A stretch of 51,661 bases of DNA from Streptomyces sp. AV19 (GCF_015999245.1 NZ_JAEAMR010000004.1:429231-480891); one strand, 5' to 3'; numbered from the stretch's first letter, positions 8,802-17,559 are shown. Made by a program: numbers and translations. Notes: a model not told the origin generated them from the sequence alone.

Positions 8802-9705
8802 CCGGGGCCGGCGGCGGGCGGGTTCCTCCGGCGGCGGGCCGGGCGTACCGCCGCCCGCCGGGCCGGGGGGACGGGCGGCCCGGCGGCGGGCCGACCGGCG
8901 GATCCGGCGGCGCCGGCGCCGGTCGGTGCTGAAGGAGGCGCCGGTGCTGCTGGGCGTGGCGCTGCTGATCGCCCTGGTGCTCAAGACCTTCCTCGTCCAG
9001 GCGTTCGTCATCCCGTCGGGATCGATGGAGCGGACGATCCGGGTGGGGGACCGGGTGCTGGTCGACAAGCTCACCCCGTGGTTCGGGGCCCGGCCGCACC
9101 GCGGTGACGTGGTGGTCTTCAAGGACCCGGGGAACTGGCTCGCGGACGAGGGGCCGGAGGCCGGGACGGAGCCGGCGGCGGTCCGGGAGGGCCGCCGGGC
9201 GCTGGCCTTCGTCGGTCTGCTGCCGTCCGCGGACGAACGCGACCTGATCAAGCGGGTGGCCGGGGTCGGCGGGGACCGGGTCGCGTGCTGCGACCGGGGC
9301 GGCAGGGTCACGGTCAACGGACGGCCGCTCGACGAGCCGTACGTCCATCCCGGGAATCCGCCCTCCGAGCTGCCGTTCGACGTCCGGGTGCCCGCCGGGC
9401 GGCTCTTCGTCCTGGGCGACCACCGCTCCGACTCGGCGGACTCGCGCTACCACCTGACCGACCCGGGGCACGGGACCGTCCCGGAGGAGCTGGTCGTCGG
9501 GCGGGCGATGGTGATCGCCTGGCCGGTGGGGCACTGGCGGGGGCTGACGGAGCCGGCCGCGTACGCGGCGGCCGGTGACGGACGATCCGGGGCAAAGCGG
9601 GGCACTCGTGGAGCAGGAGGAAGGATCCCGACCCCTGAGGAACTCCCGGTCGTTATGGAAGTGGCGGGCCTGCGCGGACGAGCGACAGGCGACAGCGCGG
9701 AGTGA
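8788..9705 (+). CDS. sipX: Type I signal peptidase 2 of 4 (SipX-like)
   Basis: A 305-residue leader peptidase with a very arginine-rich cytoplasmic head (about 1-47) and a membrane segment at about 52-72. Ser79 in IPSGSM and Lys155 in LIKRVAGVGGD form the dyad; GDHRSDSADSRYH is box E. The 60-residue C-terminal extension after the catalytic domain is not clearly membrane-spanning. Translation starts at GTG 8788 inside the previous gene. The next gene starts three bases after its stop. Confidence 0.9.
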   Translation: MGHRSRGRRRAGSSGGGPGVPPPAGPGGRAARRRADRRIRRRRRRSVLKEAPVLLGVALLIALVLKTFLVQAFVIPSGSMERTIRVGDRVLVDKLTPWFGARPHRGDVVVFKDPGNWLADEGPEAGTEPAAVREGRRALAFVGLLPSADERDLIKRVAGVGGDRVACCDRGGRVTVNGRPLDEPYVHPGNPPSELPFDVRVPAGRLFVLGDHRSDSADSRYHLTDPGHGTVPEELVVGRAMVIAWPVGHWRGLTEPAAYAAAGDGRSGAKRGTRGAGGRIPTPEELPVVMEVAGLRGRATGDSAE

Positions 9706-9708
9706 GGA

Positions 9709-10716
9709 GTGGATGTGGGGGATGTGGCGGTCGGCGCCCGGTCCGGCCACGGAGAACCCGAGAAGCGCCCGGAGGGGGCCGGCGAGCCGGCCGCGGGCGG
9801 AGCGCCGGACGGACCCGTCTCTCCCGCGCCCCAGGAGTCCCCGGGCGGGACGCCGCCGGCCCCCGGCCCGGACCCGGCCCGTGCCGGAGCGCGGACCAGG
9901 AAGGCCGAGGAGCCCAAGAAGCAACGATCCTTCTGGAAGGAGCTGCCGATCCTCGTCGGCGTGGCCCTCGTCCTCGCCCTGGTCATCAAGACCTTCCTCG
10001 TCCAGGCGTTCTCCATCCCCTCCGAGTCCATGCAGGACACCCTGCAGAAGGGCGACCGGGTGCTGGTGGACAAGCTCACCCCGTGGTTCGGCTCCGAGCC
10101 CGAGCGCGGCGAGGTGGTCGTCTTCCACGACCCGGGCGACTGGCTGAAGGGGGCCCCGGCCGAGGAGTCCGGGCCGGTGTCGGGCGGCGTCCAGAAGGTG
10201 CTCAGCTTCATCGGCCTGATGCCCTCCGCCGAGGAGAAGGACCTGATCAAGCGGGTCATCGCGGTCGGCGGGGACACCGTGGAGTGCAAGGGCGGCACCA
10301 GCCCCGTCGTCGTCAACGGCAAGGCGCTCGACGAGCCGTACATCTTCCCCGGCGACACCCCGTGCAGCGACAAGCCCTTCGGCCCGGTCAAGATCCCCAA
10401 GGGGCGGCTGTGGGTGATGGGCGACCACCGGCAGAACTCGCTGGACTCGCGCTGGCACCAGGACGTCGACCAGGGCACGGTCGCCGTGGACGACGTCGTC
10501 GGCCGCGCGATCGTCGTCGCCTGGCCGGTGAACCGCTGGGCCACCCTGCCGGTGCCCGGCACCTTCGACCAGCCCGGGATCAACGCCGCGGCCGCCGCGG
10601 CCCCGCCGGTGCTGGGCCTGGCGGGCGCGGTCCCGCTCGTGCTGTGGCGCCGCCGCCGGCTGCTCGCGGCGCAGGCGTCCGCGGTGGGCCGGGGACGGGC
10701 CTCCGTACAGGGCTGA
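9709..10716 (+). CDS. sipY: Type I signal peptidase 3 of 4 (SipY-like)
   Basis: The longest of the four at 335 residues. It has a 70-residue proline/glycine-rich cytoplasmic head and a membrane segment at about 80-100. Ser107 sits in IPSESM, differing from the PSGSM of its neighbours, and Lys181 in LIKRVIAVGGD. A second hydrophobic span near the C-terminus (PPVLGLAGAVPLVLW) is followed by arginines, giving a two-anchor topology. I chose the GTG at 9709. It is probably co-transcribed with sipX. Confidence 0.9.
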   Translation: MDVGDVAVGARSGHGEPEKRPEGAGEPAAGGAPDGPVSPAPQESPGGTPPAPGPDPARAGARTRKAEEPKKQRSFWKELPILVGVALVLALVIKTFLVQAFSIPSESMQDTLQKGDRVLVDKLTPWFGSEPERGEVVVFHDPGDWLKGAPAEESGPVSGGVQKVLSFIGLMPSAEEKDLIKRVIAVGGDTVECKGGTSPVVVNGKALDEPYIFPGDTPCSDKPFGPVKIPKGRLWVMGDHRQNSLDSRWHQDVDQGTVAVDDVVGRAIVVAWPVNRWATLPVPGTFDQPGINAAAAAAPPVLGLAGAVPLVLWRRRRLLAAQASAVGRGRASVQG

Positions 10717-10798
10717 CGCGGGTCAGTACCCCCGGGTAGGGTGCGACCGGGGTGTCCCGCGGCACCCGGACCGATCGGCTACGCGGTGGGGGACGGGC

Positions 10799-11542
10799 AT
10801 GGGCGGAGCGCGACGCCGGGACGGCGGCCGCACGGGCAGGGTGCTGTCCGGGGCGGCTGTGGCCGTCGGCCTTGTGCTTTTCCTCGGCGGATTCCTGTGG
10901 GCGGCGCTCGCCTACCGGCCCTACACCGTGCCCACCGACTCGATGACGCCCACCATCGCCCGGGGCGCCCGGGTGCTCGCCGAGCGCGTCGACGGCGCCG
11001 AGGTGCACCGTGGTGACGTGGTCGTCTTCCGGAACGAGGTCTGGGGCGATGTCCCGATGATCAAGCGGGTGGTGGGCGTCGGCGGGGACACCGTCGCCTG
11101 CTGCGACCGGCGAGGACGGATCACGGTCAACGGCCGCCCGGTCGAGGAACCGTATCTTCAGGGCGCCGGCCCGGCCTCGCCCACCGGCTTCTCCGCCACC
11201 GTGCCGGGGGACCGGCTTTTTCTCCTCGGCGACCACCGCGCCGGCTCCGCGGACTCCCGCTCCCACCTCACCGAGGACCAGGGCGCGGTGCCGCGCGGCG
11301 CGGTGAGCGCCCGGGTGGAGGCCGTGGCCTGGCCCGCGAACGCCTGGGGCATGCTCGGCCGCCCGGGCTCCTTCGACGCCCTGCCCGGCGGCACCTCGCG
11401 GCCCGGCCCGCTCAAGTGGCTGGTGGCCTCCGTCGTCGCGGGCGCGGCGCTCGTCCTGGGCGGTGCGGCGTACGGGCCGCTGGCCCGGCTGCTGACACGG
11501 CGACAGGGGCGACAGGGCGGGGCGGTGGTCCCGCATGGCTGA
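10799..11542 (+). CDS. sipZ: Type I signal peptidase 4 of 4 (SipZ-like)
   Basis: The shortest and most divergent copy, at 247 residues. The N-terminal membrane span is about 17-39. The catalytic serine is Ser48 in VPTDSMTPT (not PSGSM), and Lys89 lies in MIKRVVGVGGD. The TFL..QAF segment shared by copies 2 and 3 is missing. A second span (about 212-233) anchors the C-terminus. An 82-nt gap separates it from sipY. The following Nudix gene overlaps its end by 8 bases, so those two are coupled. Confidence 0.88.
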   Translation: MGGARRRDGGRTGRVLSGAAVAVGLVLFLGGFLWAALAYRPYTVPTDSMTPTIARGARVLAERVDGAEVHRGDVVVFRNEVWGDVPMIKRVVGVGGDTVACCDRRGRITVNGRPVEEPYLQGAGPASPTGFSATVPGDRLFLLGDHRAGSADSRSHLTEDQGAVPRGAVSARVEAVAWPANAWGMLGRPGSFDALPGGTSRPGPLKWLVASVVAGAALVLGGAAYGPLARLLTRRQGRQGGAVVPHG

Positions 11543-12038
11543 GACGGGCGAGGTGAACCCGCTGCGCAGGGCGGCCCGGGTGGTCCTGCTCGACGACCGC
11601 GACCGCGTCCTGCTCCTGCACGGCTACGAGCCCGACGACCCGTCCTACACCTGGTGGTTCACCCCGGGCGGGGGACTGGAGGGCGATGAGGACTGGGAGG
11701 AGGCGGCACGCCGGGAACTCGCCGAGGAGACCGGTATCACACAGATCGAACTGGGTCCGCTGCTGTGGCGGCGCACCTGCTCCTTCCCCTTCGACGGACG
11801 CCAGTGGGACCAGGAGGAGTACTACTTCCTGGCCCGCACCCGCCAGACCGGCGTCTGGACCGGCGGGGAGACGGAGCTGGAGCGGCGCAGTGTCACAGGG
11901 CTGAGGTGGTGGAGCTGCGGGGAACTCCTGGCCACCCATGAGACGGTGTATCCGACCAGGCTCGCCGAGCTGCTGCGCACGCTGCTCGACGAGGGTCCCC
12001 CGCCAGTGCCGGTCCGCCTGGAGACGGAACGCGCCTGA
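11535..12038 (+). CDS. Nudix hydrolase
   Basis: Hydrolyses a nucleoside diphosphate linked to another group, substrate unknown. The Nudix box is complete: G-x5-E-x7-REL-x-EE-x-GI, spanning GGLEGDE...RELAEETGI. The product has 167 residues. The start overlaps the sipZ stop by 8 bases. A basic/proline tail (VPVRLETERA) ends the protein. Confidence 0.88.
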   Translation: MAETGEVNPLRRAARVVLLDDRDRVLLLHGYEPDDPSYTWWFTPGGGLEGDEDWEEAARRELAEETGITQIELGPLLWRRTCSFPFDGRQWDQEEYYFLARTRQTGVWTGGETELERRSVTGLRWWSCGELLATHETVYPTRLAELLRTLLDEGPPPVPVRLETERA

Positions 12039-12040
12039 CG

Positions 12041-12046
12041 CACAAT
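12041..12046 (+). promoter_or_regulatory. Candidate -10 box of the DUF2469 gene
   Basis: CACAAT at 12041-12046 closely resembles the candidate rpsP -10 box (CACAAT, followed by G's). It lies 31 nt before the DUF2469 start, leaving room for the AAGGGGA ribosome binding site. Confidence 0.3.
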
Positions 12047-12077
12047 GGGGGGACGCACGGCTGAAGGGGAACATGCC

Positions 12078-12386
12078 ATGAGCGCCGAGGACCTCGAGAA
12101 GTACGAGACCGAGATGGAGCTCAAGCTCTACCGGGAGTACCGCGACGTCGTCGGACTGTTCACATATGTGATCGAGACCGAGCGGCGGTTCTACCTCACC
12201 AACGACTACGAGATGCAGGTGCACTCGGTGCAGGGGGAGGTCTTCTTCGAGGTCTCGATGGCCGATGCCTGGGTCTGGGACATGTACCGGCCGGCGCGGT
12301 TCGTCAAGCAGGTCCGGGTGCTGACGTTCAAGGACGTCAACATCGAGGAGCTGAACAAGACCGATCTCGACCTTCCGGGTGGCTGA
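12078..12386 (+). CDS. DUF2469 family protein
   Basis: A 102-residue protein starting MSAEDLEKYETEMELKLYRE with WVWDMYRPARFVKQVRVLTF in the middle. This family is highly conserved in actinobacteria, usually beside yraN, but its function is unknown to me. I chose the ATG at 12078 with AAGGGGA at about 12063-12069. No membrane segment or cofactor motif is visible. Confidence 0.85.
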   Translation: MSAEDLEKYETEMELKLYREYRDVVGLFTYVIETERRFYLTNDYEMQVHSVQGEVFFEVSMADAWVWDMYRPARFVKQVRVLTFKDVNIEELNKTDLDLPGG

Positions 12387-12387
12387 G

Positions 12388-12431
12388 TTCTCCACAACCG
12401 GCGAGTAGTCCACAGATCCGGGCCAAGATCC
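12388..12431 (-). repeat. 44-bp conserved motif with two DnaA-box-like sequences, copy 1
   Basis: On the minus strand this matches 18753-18796 at 40 of 44 positions. It starts two bases after the DUF2469 stop. It contains TTCTCCACA (12388-12396) and TAGTCCACA (12406-12414), each close to the Streptomyces DnaA box TTGTCCACA. Confidence 0.7.
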
Positions 12432-12479
12432 AAAACTTTCCCCGGGACGCGTCACAGTCGGTGCCGGAGGTGGTGCCGG

Positions 12480-12857
12480 ATGAACGCGCGACGGGCGCTC
12501 GGGCGCTATGGGGAGGACCTGGCGGTACGCCGGCTGGCCGAGGCCGGGATGACGGTGCTGGCCCGCAACTGGCGGTGTCGCGAGGGCGAGATCGACGTCG
12601 TGGCGCTGGACGGCGACGCGCTGGTGGTCTGCGAGGTGAAGGCCCGCAGGGCCGGGCCGGGCGGACAGCCGGGGCCGTACGAGCATCCGATGGCCGCCGT
12701 CACGCCCGGCAAGGCCGAACGGCTGCGCCGGCTCGCCGCCCGCTGGCTGGAGCGGCACGGCGGGCCGCCCCCGGGCGGGGTCCGCATCGACGTGGTGGGC
12801 GTGCTCCTGCCCGGCCGGGGCGCGCCCGAGGTCCAGCACGTCAGGGGGGTGGCGTGA
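12480..12857 (+). CDS. yraN: YraN family (UPF0102) nuclease-like protein
   Basis: A 125-residue protein with the RecB/PD-(D/E)xK-like motif: GEIDVVALD (Asp39) then CEVKAR (Glu52, Lys54). The family is linked by context to comM and dprA and is thought to act on DNA, with no defined substrate. The start is ATG 12480. The stop overlaps the comM start by one base. Confidence 0.9.
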   Translation: MNARRALGRYGEDLAVRRLAEAGMTVLARNWRCREGEIDVVALDGDALVVCEVKARRAGPGGQPGPYEHPMAAVTPGKAERLRRLAARWLERHGGPPPGGVRIDVVGVLLPGRGAPEVQHVRGVA

Positions 12858-14458
12858 TGGGCTTCGCCCGCACCTGCTCGGTGGCCCTGGTGGGGGTCGA
12901 GGGCGTGGTCGTCGAGGTCCAGGCCGATCTGGAGCCGGGCGTCGCCGCATTCACGCTGGTGGGTCTGCCGGACAAGAGCTTGTCGGAAAGCCGGGACCGG
13001 GTCCGTGCCGCGATCGTCAACTCCGGTGCGGAATGGCCCCAGAAGAAGCTCACCGTGGGGCTGAGCCCGGCCTCCGTCCCCAAGGGCGGCAGCGGCTTCG
13101 ACCTCGCCGTCGCCTGTGCGGTCCTCAGCGCCGCGGAGCGCGTCGACCCGCGTGCGATCGCCGATCTGATGATGGTCGGGGAGCTGGGGCTGGACGGCCG
13201 GGTCCGCCCGGTCCGCGGCATCCTGCCCGCCGTGCTCGCGGCGGCCGACGCGGGATACCGGCAGGTCGTGGTTCCGGAGTGCAGCGCGGCGGAGGCGAAG
13301 CTCGTCCCCGGCGTCTCGGTGCTCGGCGTCCGCAGCCTGCGCCAGCTGATCGCGGTCCTCACGGACGAGCCCGTGCCGGAGGAGGAGCCGGTGGAGGCGG
13401 GCCGGCCCGATCCGCTGCTGGCCGGGCTGACCGTGCCCGGCGTCGGGGCGGGGCTTTCGTACGACGGCCATGCGCCGGATCTCGCCGAGGTCGCCGGCCA
13501 GCGCCGGGCCCGCCGGGCGCTGGAGGTCGCCGCCGCGGGACGGCACCACGTCTTCCTGCTCGGCCCGCCCGGGGCCGGCAAGACGCTGCTCGCCGAGCGG
13601 CTCCCCGGGCTGCTGCCGTCGCTCACCTCCGAGGAGTCCTTGGAGGTCACGGCCGTGCACTCGGTCGCCGGGACGCTGCCCGCCGGGCAGCCGCTGATCG
13701 ACCGGCCGCCCTACTGCGCGCCCCACCACTCGGCCTCCATGGCCGCACTCATCGGCGGCGGTTCGGGCCTCCCGAGGCCGGGGGCCGTCTCGTTGGCCCA
13801 TCGTGGAGTGCTTTTTCTGGATGAAGCACCGGAGTGTTCGCCGCGCGTTCTGGACGCCCTGCGCCAGCCCCTGGAGTCGGGGCAGGTGGTCGTGGCCCGC
13901 ACCGGCGGGGTGATGCGGCTGCCCGCCAGGTTCCTGCTGGCGCTGGCCGCGAACCCCTGCCCGTGCGGCCGGCACGGCATCGGCGGCGACGGCTGCGAGT
14001 GCCCGCCGAGCACGGTGCGGCGCTACCAGGCCCGGCTCTCCGGCCCGTTGCTGGACCGGGTGGACCTGAGGGTGACCGTCGAGCCCGTGGCCCGGACCGA
14101 GCTGACCGCGGCCACCGGGCCCGCGGAGTCCACCGCGGAGGTCGCCGTCCGGGTCCGGGCCGCCCGCGAGCGGGCCGCCGCCCGTCTCGCGGACACCCCC
14201 TGGCGCACCAACAGCGACGTCCCCGGCCACGAACTGCGCACCCGCTGGCGCCCGGAGCCCGAGGCCCTCGCCGAGGCCGAACGCGACATGGAACGCGGCC
14301 TGCTGACGGCCCGCGGCCTTGACCGCGTCCTCCGCGTCGCCTGGACCCTGGCCGACCTTTCCGGCCGGGCCCGGCCGGGCGCCGAGGAGGTGCGCCACGC
14401 ACTGGAGTTGCGCACGGGGGTGCGCAGGGGAGCTGTTGTGGCGGGGGCGTTGCTGTGA
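12857..14458 (+). CDS. comM: YifB/ComM family AAA+ ATPase
   Basis: A 533-residue Mg-chelatase-like AAA+ protein. The N-terminal domain (to about 190) carries GLPDKSLSESRDRVRAA and SVPKGGSGFDLAVA. The Walker A is GPPGAGKT (236-243) and the Walker B is LFLDEAPE. A zinc-like CPCG...CECPP cluster follows. ComM drives branch migration during natural transformation in other bacteria; the role in Streptomyces is unproven. It is coupled to yraN and followed by dprA. Confidence 0.93.
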   Translation: MGFARTCSVALVGVEGVVVEVQADLEPGVAAFTLVGLPDKSLSESRDRVRAAIVNSGAEWPQKKLTVGLSPASVPKGGSGFDLAVACAVLSAAERVDPRAIADLMMVGELGLDGRVRPVRGILPAVLAAADAGYRQVVVPECSAAEAKLVPGVSVLGVRSLRQLIAVLTDEPVPEEEPVEAGRPDPLLAGLTVPGVGAGLSYDGHAPDLAEVAGQRRARRALEVAAAGRHHVFLLGPPGAGKTLLAERLPGLLPSLTSEESLEVTAVHSVAGTLPAGQPLIDRPPYCAPHHSASMAALIGGGSGLPRPGAVSLAHRGVLFLDEAPECSPRVLDALRQPLESGQVVVARTGGVMRLPARFLLALAANPCPCGRHGIGGDGCECPPSTVRRYQARLSGPLLDRVDLRVTVEPVARTELTAATGPAESTAEVAVRVRAARERAAARLADTPWRTNSDVPGHELRTRWRPEPEALAEAERDMERGLLTARGLDRVLRVAWTLADLSGRARPGAEEVRHALELRTGVRRGAVVAGALL

Positions 14459-14494
14459 GGGGGGCGGGGGAGAGGCGGGCCCGGTGCGGTGCCC

Positions 14495-14518
14495 GGGCGG
14501 TGGGGGTGACGGGCGGGG
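14495..14518 (+). other. Predicted G-quadruplex in the comM-dprA spacer
   Basis: Four G runs of 3, 5, 3 and 4 with loops of 4, 4 and 1 nt lie on the coding strand within a very G-rich 148-bp spacer. In RNA this could fold upstream of the dprA start. Confidence 0.45.
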
Positions 14519-14606
14519 CATGGGCGCGGCGGTCCGGCTCGGGGCCGGGGCGCGGGGGCGCGCGGGGCGGCATGGTTCCGGCCGGGTCCGATGCCTGGGG
14601 GGCGTC

Positions 14607-15794
14607 ATGAGCGGGTGCGGGCCGGTGCCGGAGGAGGAGCGGCTGGCCCGGGCGGCCCTCACGCGGCTGACCGAGCCGGGGGACGAGCGGGTGGGGCGCT
14701 GGGTACGGGAGTTGGGGGCTGCCCGGCTCGTGCGCGGGCTCACGGGGGCGGGGCCGCCGCCCAAGGGGGCCCGTGCCGAGCGGCTCGCCGGGTGCAGGGC
14801 CCGGGCCGCGTCCCTGGACCCGGAGCGCGACCTCGCCACCGCCGCCCGGCTCGGCGCCCGGTTCGTCTGCCCCGGCGAGCCCGAGTGGCCGGGCCAGCTC
14901 GACGACCTGGGCGACGCCCGGCCGGTGGGGCTGTGGGTGCGCGGCCCGGCGGACCTGCGGCTGTGGGCGCTGCGGTCCGTCGCCGTGGTGGGCGCCCGGG
15001 CCTGTACGGACTACGGCTCGCACGTCGCGGCCATCCTCGGCGCCGGGCTCGCCGAGCGCGGCTGGGTCGTCGTCTCCGGCGCGGCGTTCGGAGTTGACGG
15101 CGCGGCCCACCGGGGGGCGCTGGCCGCCGGCGGGGCGACGATGGCGGTCCTGGCCTGCGGGGTGGACGTGCCCTACCCGCGCGGGCACGCGGAGTTGATC
15201 GCGCGGATCGCCGAACAGGGGGTTGTGCTGGCCGAGTTGCCGCCGGGCGGGCACCCGACGCGGAGCCGGTTCGTCCTGCGGAACCGCGTCATCGCCGCCC
15301 TGACGCGCGGCACGGTGGTCGTGGAGGCCGAGTACCGCAGCGGTTCGCTCGTCACGGCCCGCCGGGCGCGGGCCCTCGGCCGGCACACCATGGGCGTCCC
15401 CGGGCCGGTCACCTCGGGCCTCTCGGCGGGCGTGCACGAACTCCTGCGCGAGGGCGCCTGTCTGGTGACCGACGCCGACGAGGTCGCCGAACTGGTGGGC
15501 GAGATGGGCGAGCTGGCGCCCGAGCGCCGCGGGCCGGCCGTGCCCCGGGACCTGCTCGCGCCGGAGGCGGCCGCCGTGCTGGAAGCCGTCCCCGGCCCGG
15601 GCGGCGACATCGGGCGCATCGCCCTCAACGCCGGTCTGAGCAGGGACAGAACGCTCGGCAGGCTCTACGAACTGCACGGCCTCGGCTTCGTCGCGCGCCG
15701 GGGCGACCACTGGCGCCCTCTCGCCCCGGCGTCAACATCCGTCACCCCCAAGCCCCTCGGACGGCGCCCCACCGTGCGGCGAGGCGGTGCTTGA
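14607..15794 (+). CDS. dprA: DNA processing protein DprA/Smf
   Basis: Loads RecA on incoming single-stranded DNA in transformable bacteria. The 395-residue protein has the Rossmann-like core SVAVVGARACTDYG...VSGAAFGVDGAAHRGAL, then GVDVPYPRGHAELIA and VVVEAEYRSGSLVTARRA. A C-terminal winged-helix-like domain (GGDIGRIALNAGLSRDRTLGRL) is present. I chose the ATG at 14607; in-frame codons upstream lie in the G-rich spacer. It is probably co-transcribed with yraN-comM. Confidence 0.93.
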   Translation: MSGCGPVPEEERLARAALTRLTEPGDERVGRWVRELGAARLVRGLTGAGPPPKGARAERLAGCRARAASLDPERDLATAARLGARFVCPGEPEWPGQLDDLGDARPVGLWVRGPADLRLWALRSVAVVGARACTDYGSHVAAILGAGLAERGWVVVSGAAFGVDGAAHRGALAAGGATMAVLACGVDVPYPRGHAELIARIAEQGVVLAELPPGGHPTRSRFVLRNRVIAALTRGTVVVEAEYRSGSLVTARRARALGRHTMGVPGPVTSGLSAGVHELLREGACLVTDADEVAELVGEMGELAPERRGPAVPRDLLAPEAAAVLEAVPGPGGDIGRIALNAGLSRDRTLGRLYELHGLGFVARRGDHWRPLAPASTSVTPKPLGRRPTVRRGGA

Positions 15795-16060
15795 CCTGGG
15801 GCGATCGGGTGAAAGGGTTAAGGCCATGACCGCGGAGGCCACCGGGCCCCGCGCGGGGGCGCCCCCATCGCCGGGCCCTGTACGGTCCCAGGACCCGGCA
15901 GCCGTCCGAGAGCACGAGCCGGCGGATCACGGCCGTGCGGACCGTAGGAATCCCGTCGCACACCGCGGTGCACCCGTCTCGCTACGCTACGGGATTCCGG
16001 CCCGCGGAGTGATCCTGTCGCACCTGATCCACGTCACAGCAGAACGGCTCAAGACGACGA
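15795..16060. promoter_or_regulatory. whiG upstream region with nested inverted repeats
   Basis: No gene is seen. GGAATCCCGT (15947-15956) is perfectly repeated in inverted form as ACGGGATTCC (15989-15998). Between the arms lies the perfect 10-bp palindrome CACCGCGGTG (15961-15970). This is an operator or cruciform candidate ahead of whiG. Confidence 0.5.
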
Positions 16061-16897
16061 ATGCCCCAGCAACCCTCCGGATCGGACCGCGCGCCGGTAC
16101 CCCCCGCGGCGCGCGGCGCATCCCGTCCGCCCGCGCCCGCGACGCTCGACGAACTGTGGCGCTCGTACAAGGCGTCGGGTGACGAAAGGCTGCGGGAGCA
16201 GCTGATCCTCCACTACTCGCCGTTGGTGAAGTACGTGGCGGGCCGGGTCAGTGTGGGGCTGCCGCCCAACGTCGAGCAGGCGGACTTCGTCTCCTCCGGG
16301 ATCTTCGGACTGATCGACGCCATCGAGAAGTTCGACCCCGGGCGCTCCATCAAGTTCGAGACCTACGCGATCACCCGCATCCGCGGCGCGATGATCGACG
16401 AACTGCGGGCGCTGGACTGGATCCCGCGGTCCGTCCGGCAGAAGGCGCGGGCCGTCGAACGGGCCTACGCGTCGCTGGAGGCCACACTGCACCGCACGCC
16501 CTCCGAGGCGGAGGTGGCGGCCGAGATGGACATCGGGCTCGACGAACTCCACGCCGTCTTCAGCCAGTTGTCGCTGGCCAACGTGGTGGCCCTGGAAGAG
16601 CTGCTGCACGTCGGCGGCGAGGGCGGCGACCGGCTGAGCCTGATGGACACGCTGGAGGACACCGCGGCGGACGACCCGGTGGAGGTGGCCGAGGACCACG
16701 AACTGCGCCGGCTGCTCGCCCGGGCCATCAACACCCTCCCGGAGCGGGAGAAGACCGTCGTGACCCTCTACTACTACGAGGGCCTCACCCTCGCCGAGAT
16801 CGGACAGGTGCTCGGCGTCACCGAGAGCCGCGTCAGCCAGATCCACACCAAGTCGGTGCTTCAGTTGCGGGCGAAACTGGCGGACGTGGGGCGCTGA
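16061..16897 (+). CDS. whiG: RNA polymerase sigma factor WhiG
   Basis: A FliA/WhiG-family sigma factor that commits aerial hyphae to sporulation in Streptomyces. The 278-residue protein has region 2 ([39 protein letters not shown]), region 3, and region 4 ([38 protein letters not shown]). The start is ATG 16061; no strong ribosome binding site precedes it. I noticed no in-frame TTA codon, so direct bldA control is unlikely. In other Streptomyces WhiG is held inactive by RsiG with c-di-GMP; that partner is not in this window. Confidence 0.96.
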   Translation: MPQQPSGSDRAPVPPAARGASRPPAPATLDELWRSYKASGDERLREQLILHYSPLVKYVAGRVSVGLPPNVEQADFVSSGIFGLIDAIEKFDPGRSIKFETYAITRIRGAMIDELRALDWIPRSVRQKARAVERAYASLEATLHRTPSEAEVAAEMDIGLDELHAVFSQLSLANVVALEELLHVGGEGGDRLSLMDTLEDTAADDPVEVAEDHELRRLLARAINTLPEREKTVVTLYYYEGLTLAEIGQVLGVTESRVSQIHTKSVLQLRAKLADVGR

Positions 16898-16957
16898 GCA
16901 GCACCGGCCGGGTCGCTGAATCGTCCCTCCAGCGTCGTCCCGCCCCGCGCGGGTCCG

Positions 16958-16963
16958 TAAAGT
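16958..16963 (+). promoter_or_regulatory. Candidate leaderless -10 box of the TetR gene
   Basis: TAAAGT lies 6 nt before the GTG start at 16970, fitting a leaderless transcript. The GGGAG that follows is too close to the start to be a good ribosome binding site. Confidence 0.35.
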
Positions 16964-16969
16964 GGGAGC

Positions 16970-17548
16970 GTGCCCAGGATTCGAGCGGCCTCAGTGGCCG
17001 AGCACCGGACGATGCAGCGCGGCGCCTTGCTGGACGCCGCCCGCTCCCTGCTGTCCGAGGGCGGGACGGAGGCGCTGACCTTCCCCGCCCTCGCCGAGCG
17101 CACCGGCCTGGCGCGGTCCTCCGTCTACGAGTACTTCCGTTCGCGCGCGGCCGTCGTCGAGGAACTGTGCGCGGTCGACTTCCCGGTCTGGGCGGCGGAG
17201 GTCGAGGACGCCATGAACCGGGCGGAGACGCCCGAGGCGAAGATCGAGGCGTACGTGCGACGGCAGCTGGCGCTCGTCGGCGACCGCCGGCACCGGGCCG
17301 TCGTCGCGATCTCGGCCGGCGAGCTCGACACGGGCGCCCGCGAGAAGATCCGGGCCGCGCACGGGGGGCTGGTCGCCCTGCTGGGCGAGGCGCTGGTGGC
17401 CCTCGGCCACGAGGAGCCGCGGCTGGTCGCGATGATGCTCCAGGGTGTCGTGGACGCGGCGGTGCGGCGGATCGAGCTGGGTGTGGAGGAGCCGGAGCGG
17501 GTCGCGGAGGCGGCGGTGGGGATGGCTTTGGGGGGCGTGCGGGGGTGA
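16970..17548 (+). CDS. TetR family transcriptional regulator
   Basis: A 192-residue regulator. The N-terminal helix-turn-helix spans about residues 18-60 (ALTFPALAERTGLARSSVYE, then YFRSRAAVVEEL). The ligand domain is generic TetR and the ligand is unknown. No divergent target gene is adjacent; whiG lies upstream in the same direction. The 3' end is extremely G-rich and overlaps a predicted G-quadruplex before the fold-back element. Confidence 0.9.
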   Translation: MPRIRAASVAEHRTMQRGALLDAARSLLSEGGTEALTFPALAERTGLARSSVYEYFRSRAAVVEELCAVDFPVWAAEVEDAMNRAETPEAKIEAYVRRQLALVGDRRHRAVVAISAGELDTGAREKIRAAHGGLVALLGEALVALGHEEPRLVAMMLQGVVDAAVRRIELGVEEPERVAEAAVGMALGGVRG

Positions 17549-17559
17549 GGGGGTGGGGG
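17530..17559 (+). other. Predicted G-quadruplex followed by T5 at the tetR stop
   Basis: G runs of 6, 5, 5 and 5 (17530-17535, 17541-17545, 17549-17553, 17555-17559) overlap the tetR stop codon. GTTTTTG follows directly. This may replace a hairpin as a transcription stop signal. Confidence 0.45.

Noticed and set aside
12388..12431. Replication origin
   Set aside because: Only two DnaA-like boxes are present and dnaA/dnaN are not nearby; a dispersed regulatory or titration motif fits better.
15787..16182. 131-codon plus-strand frame between dprA and whiG
   Set aside because: It overlaps the whiG start out of frame, and its composition gives no recognisable protein; the region looks regulatory.
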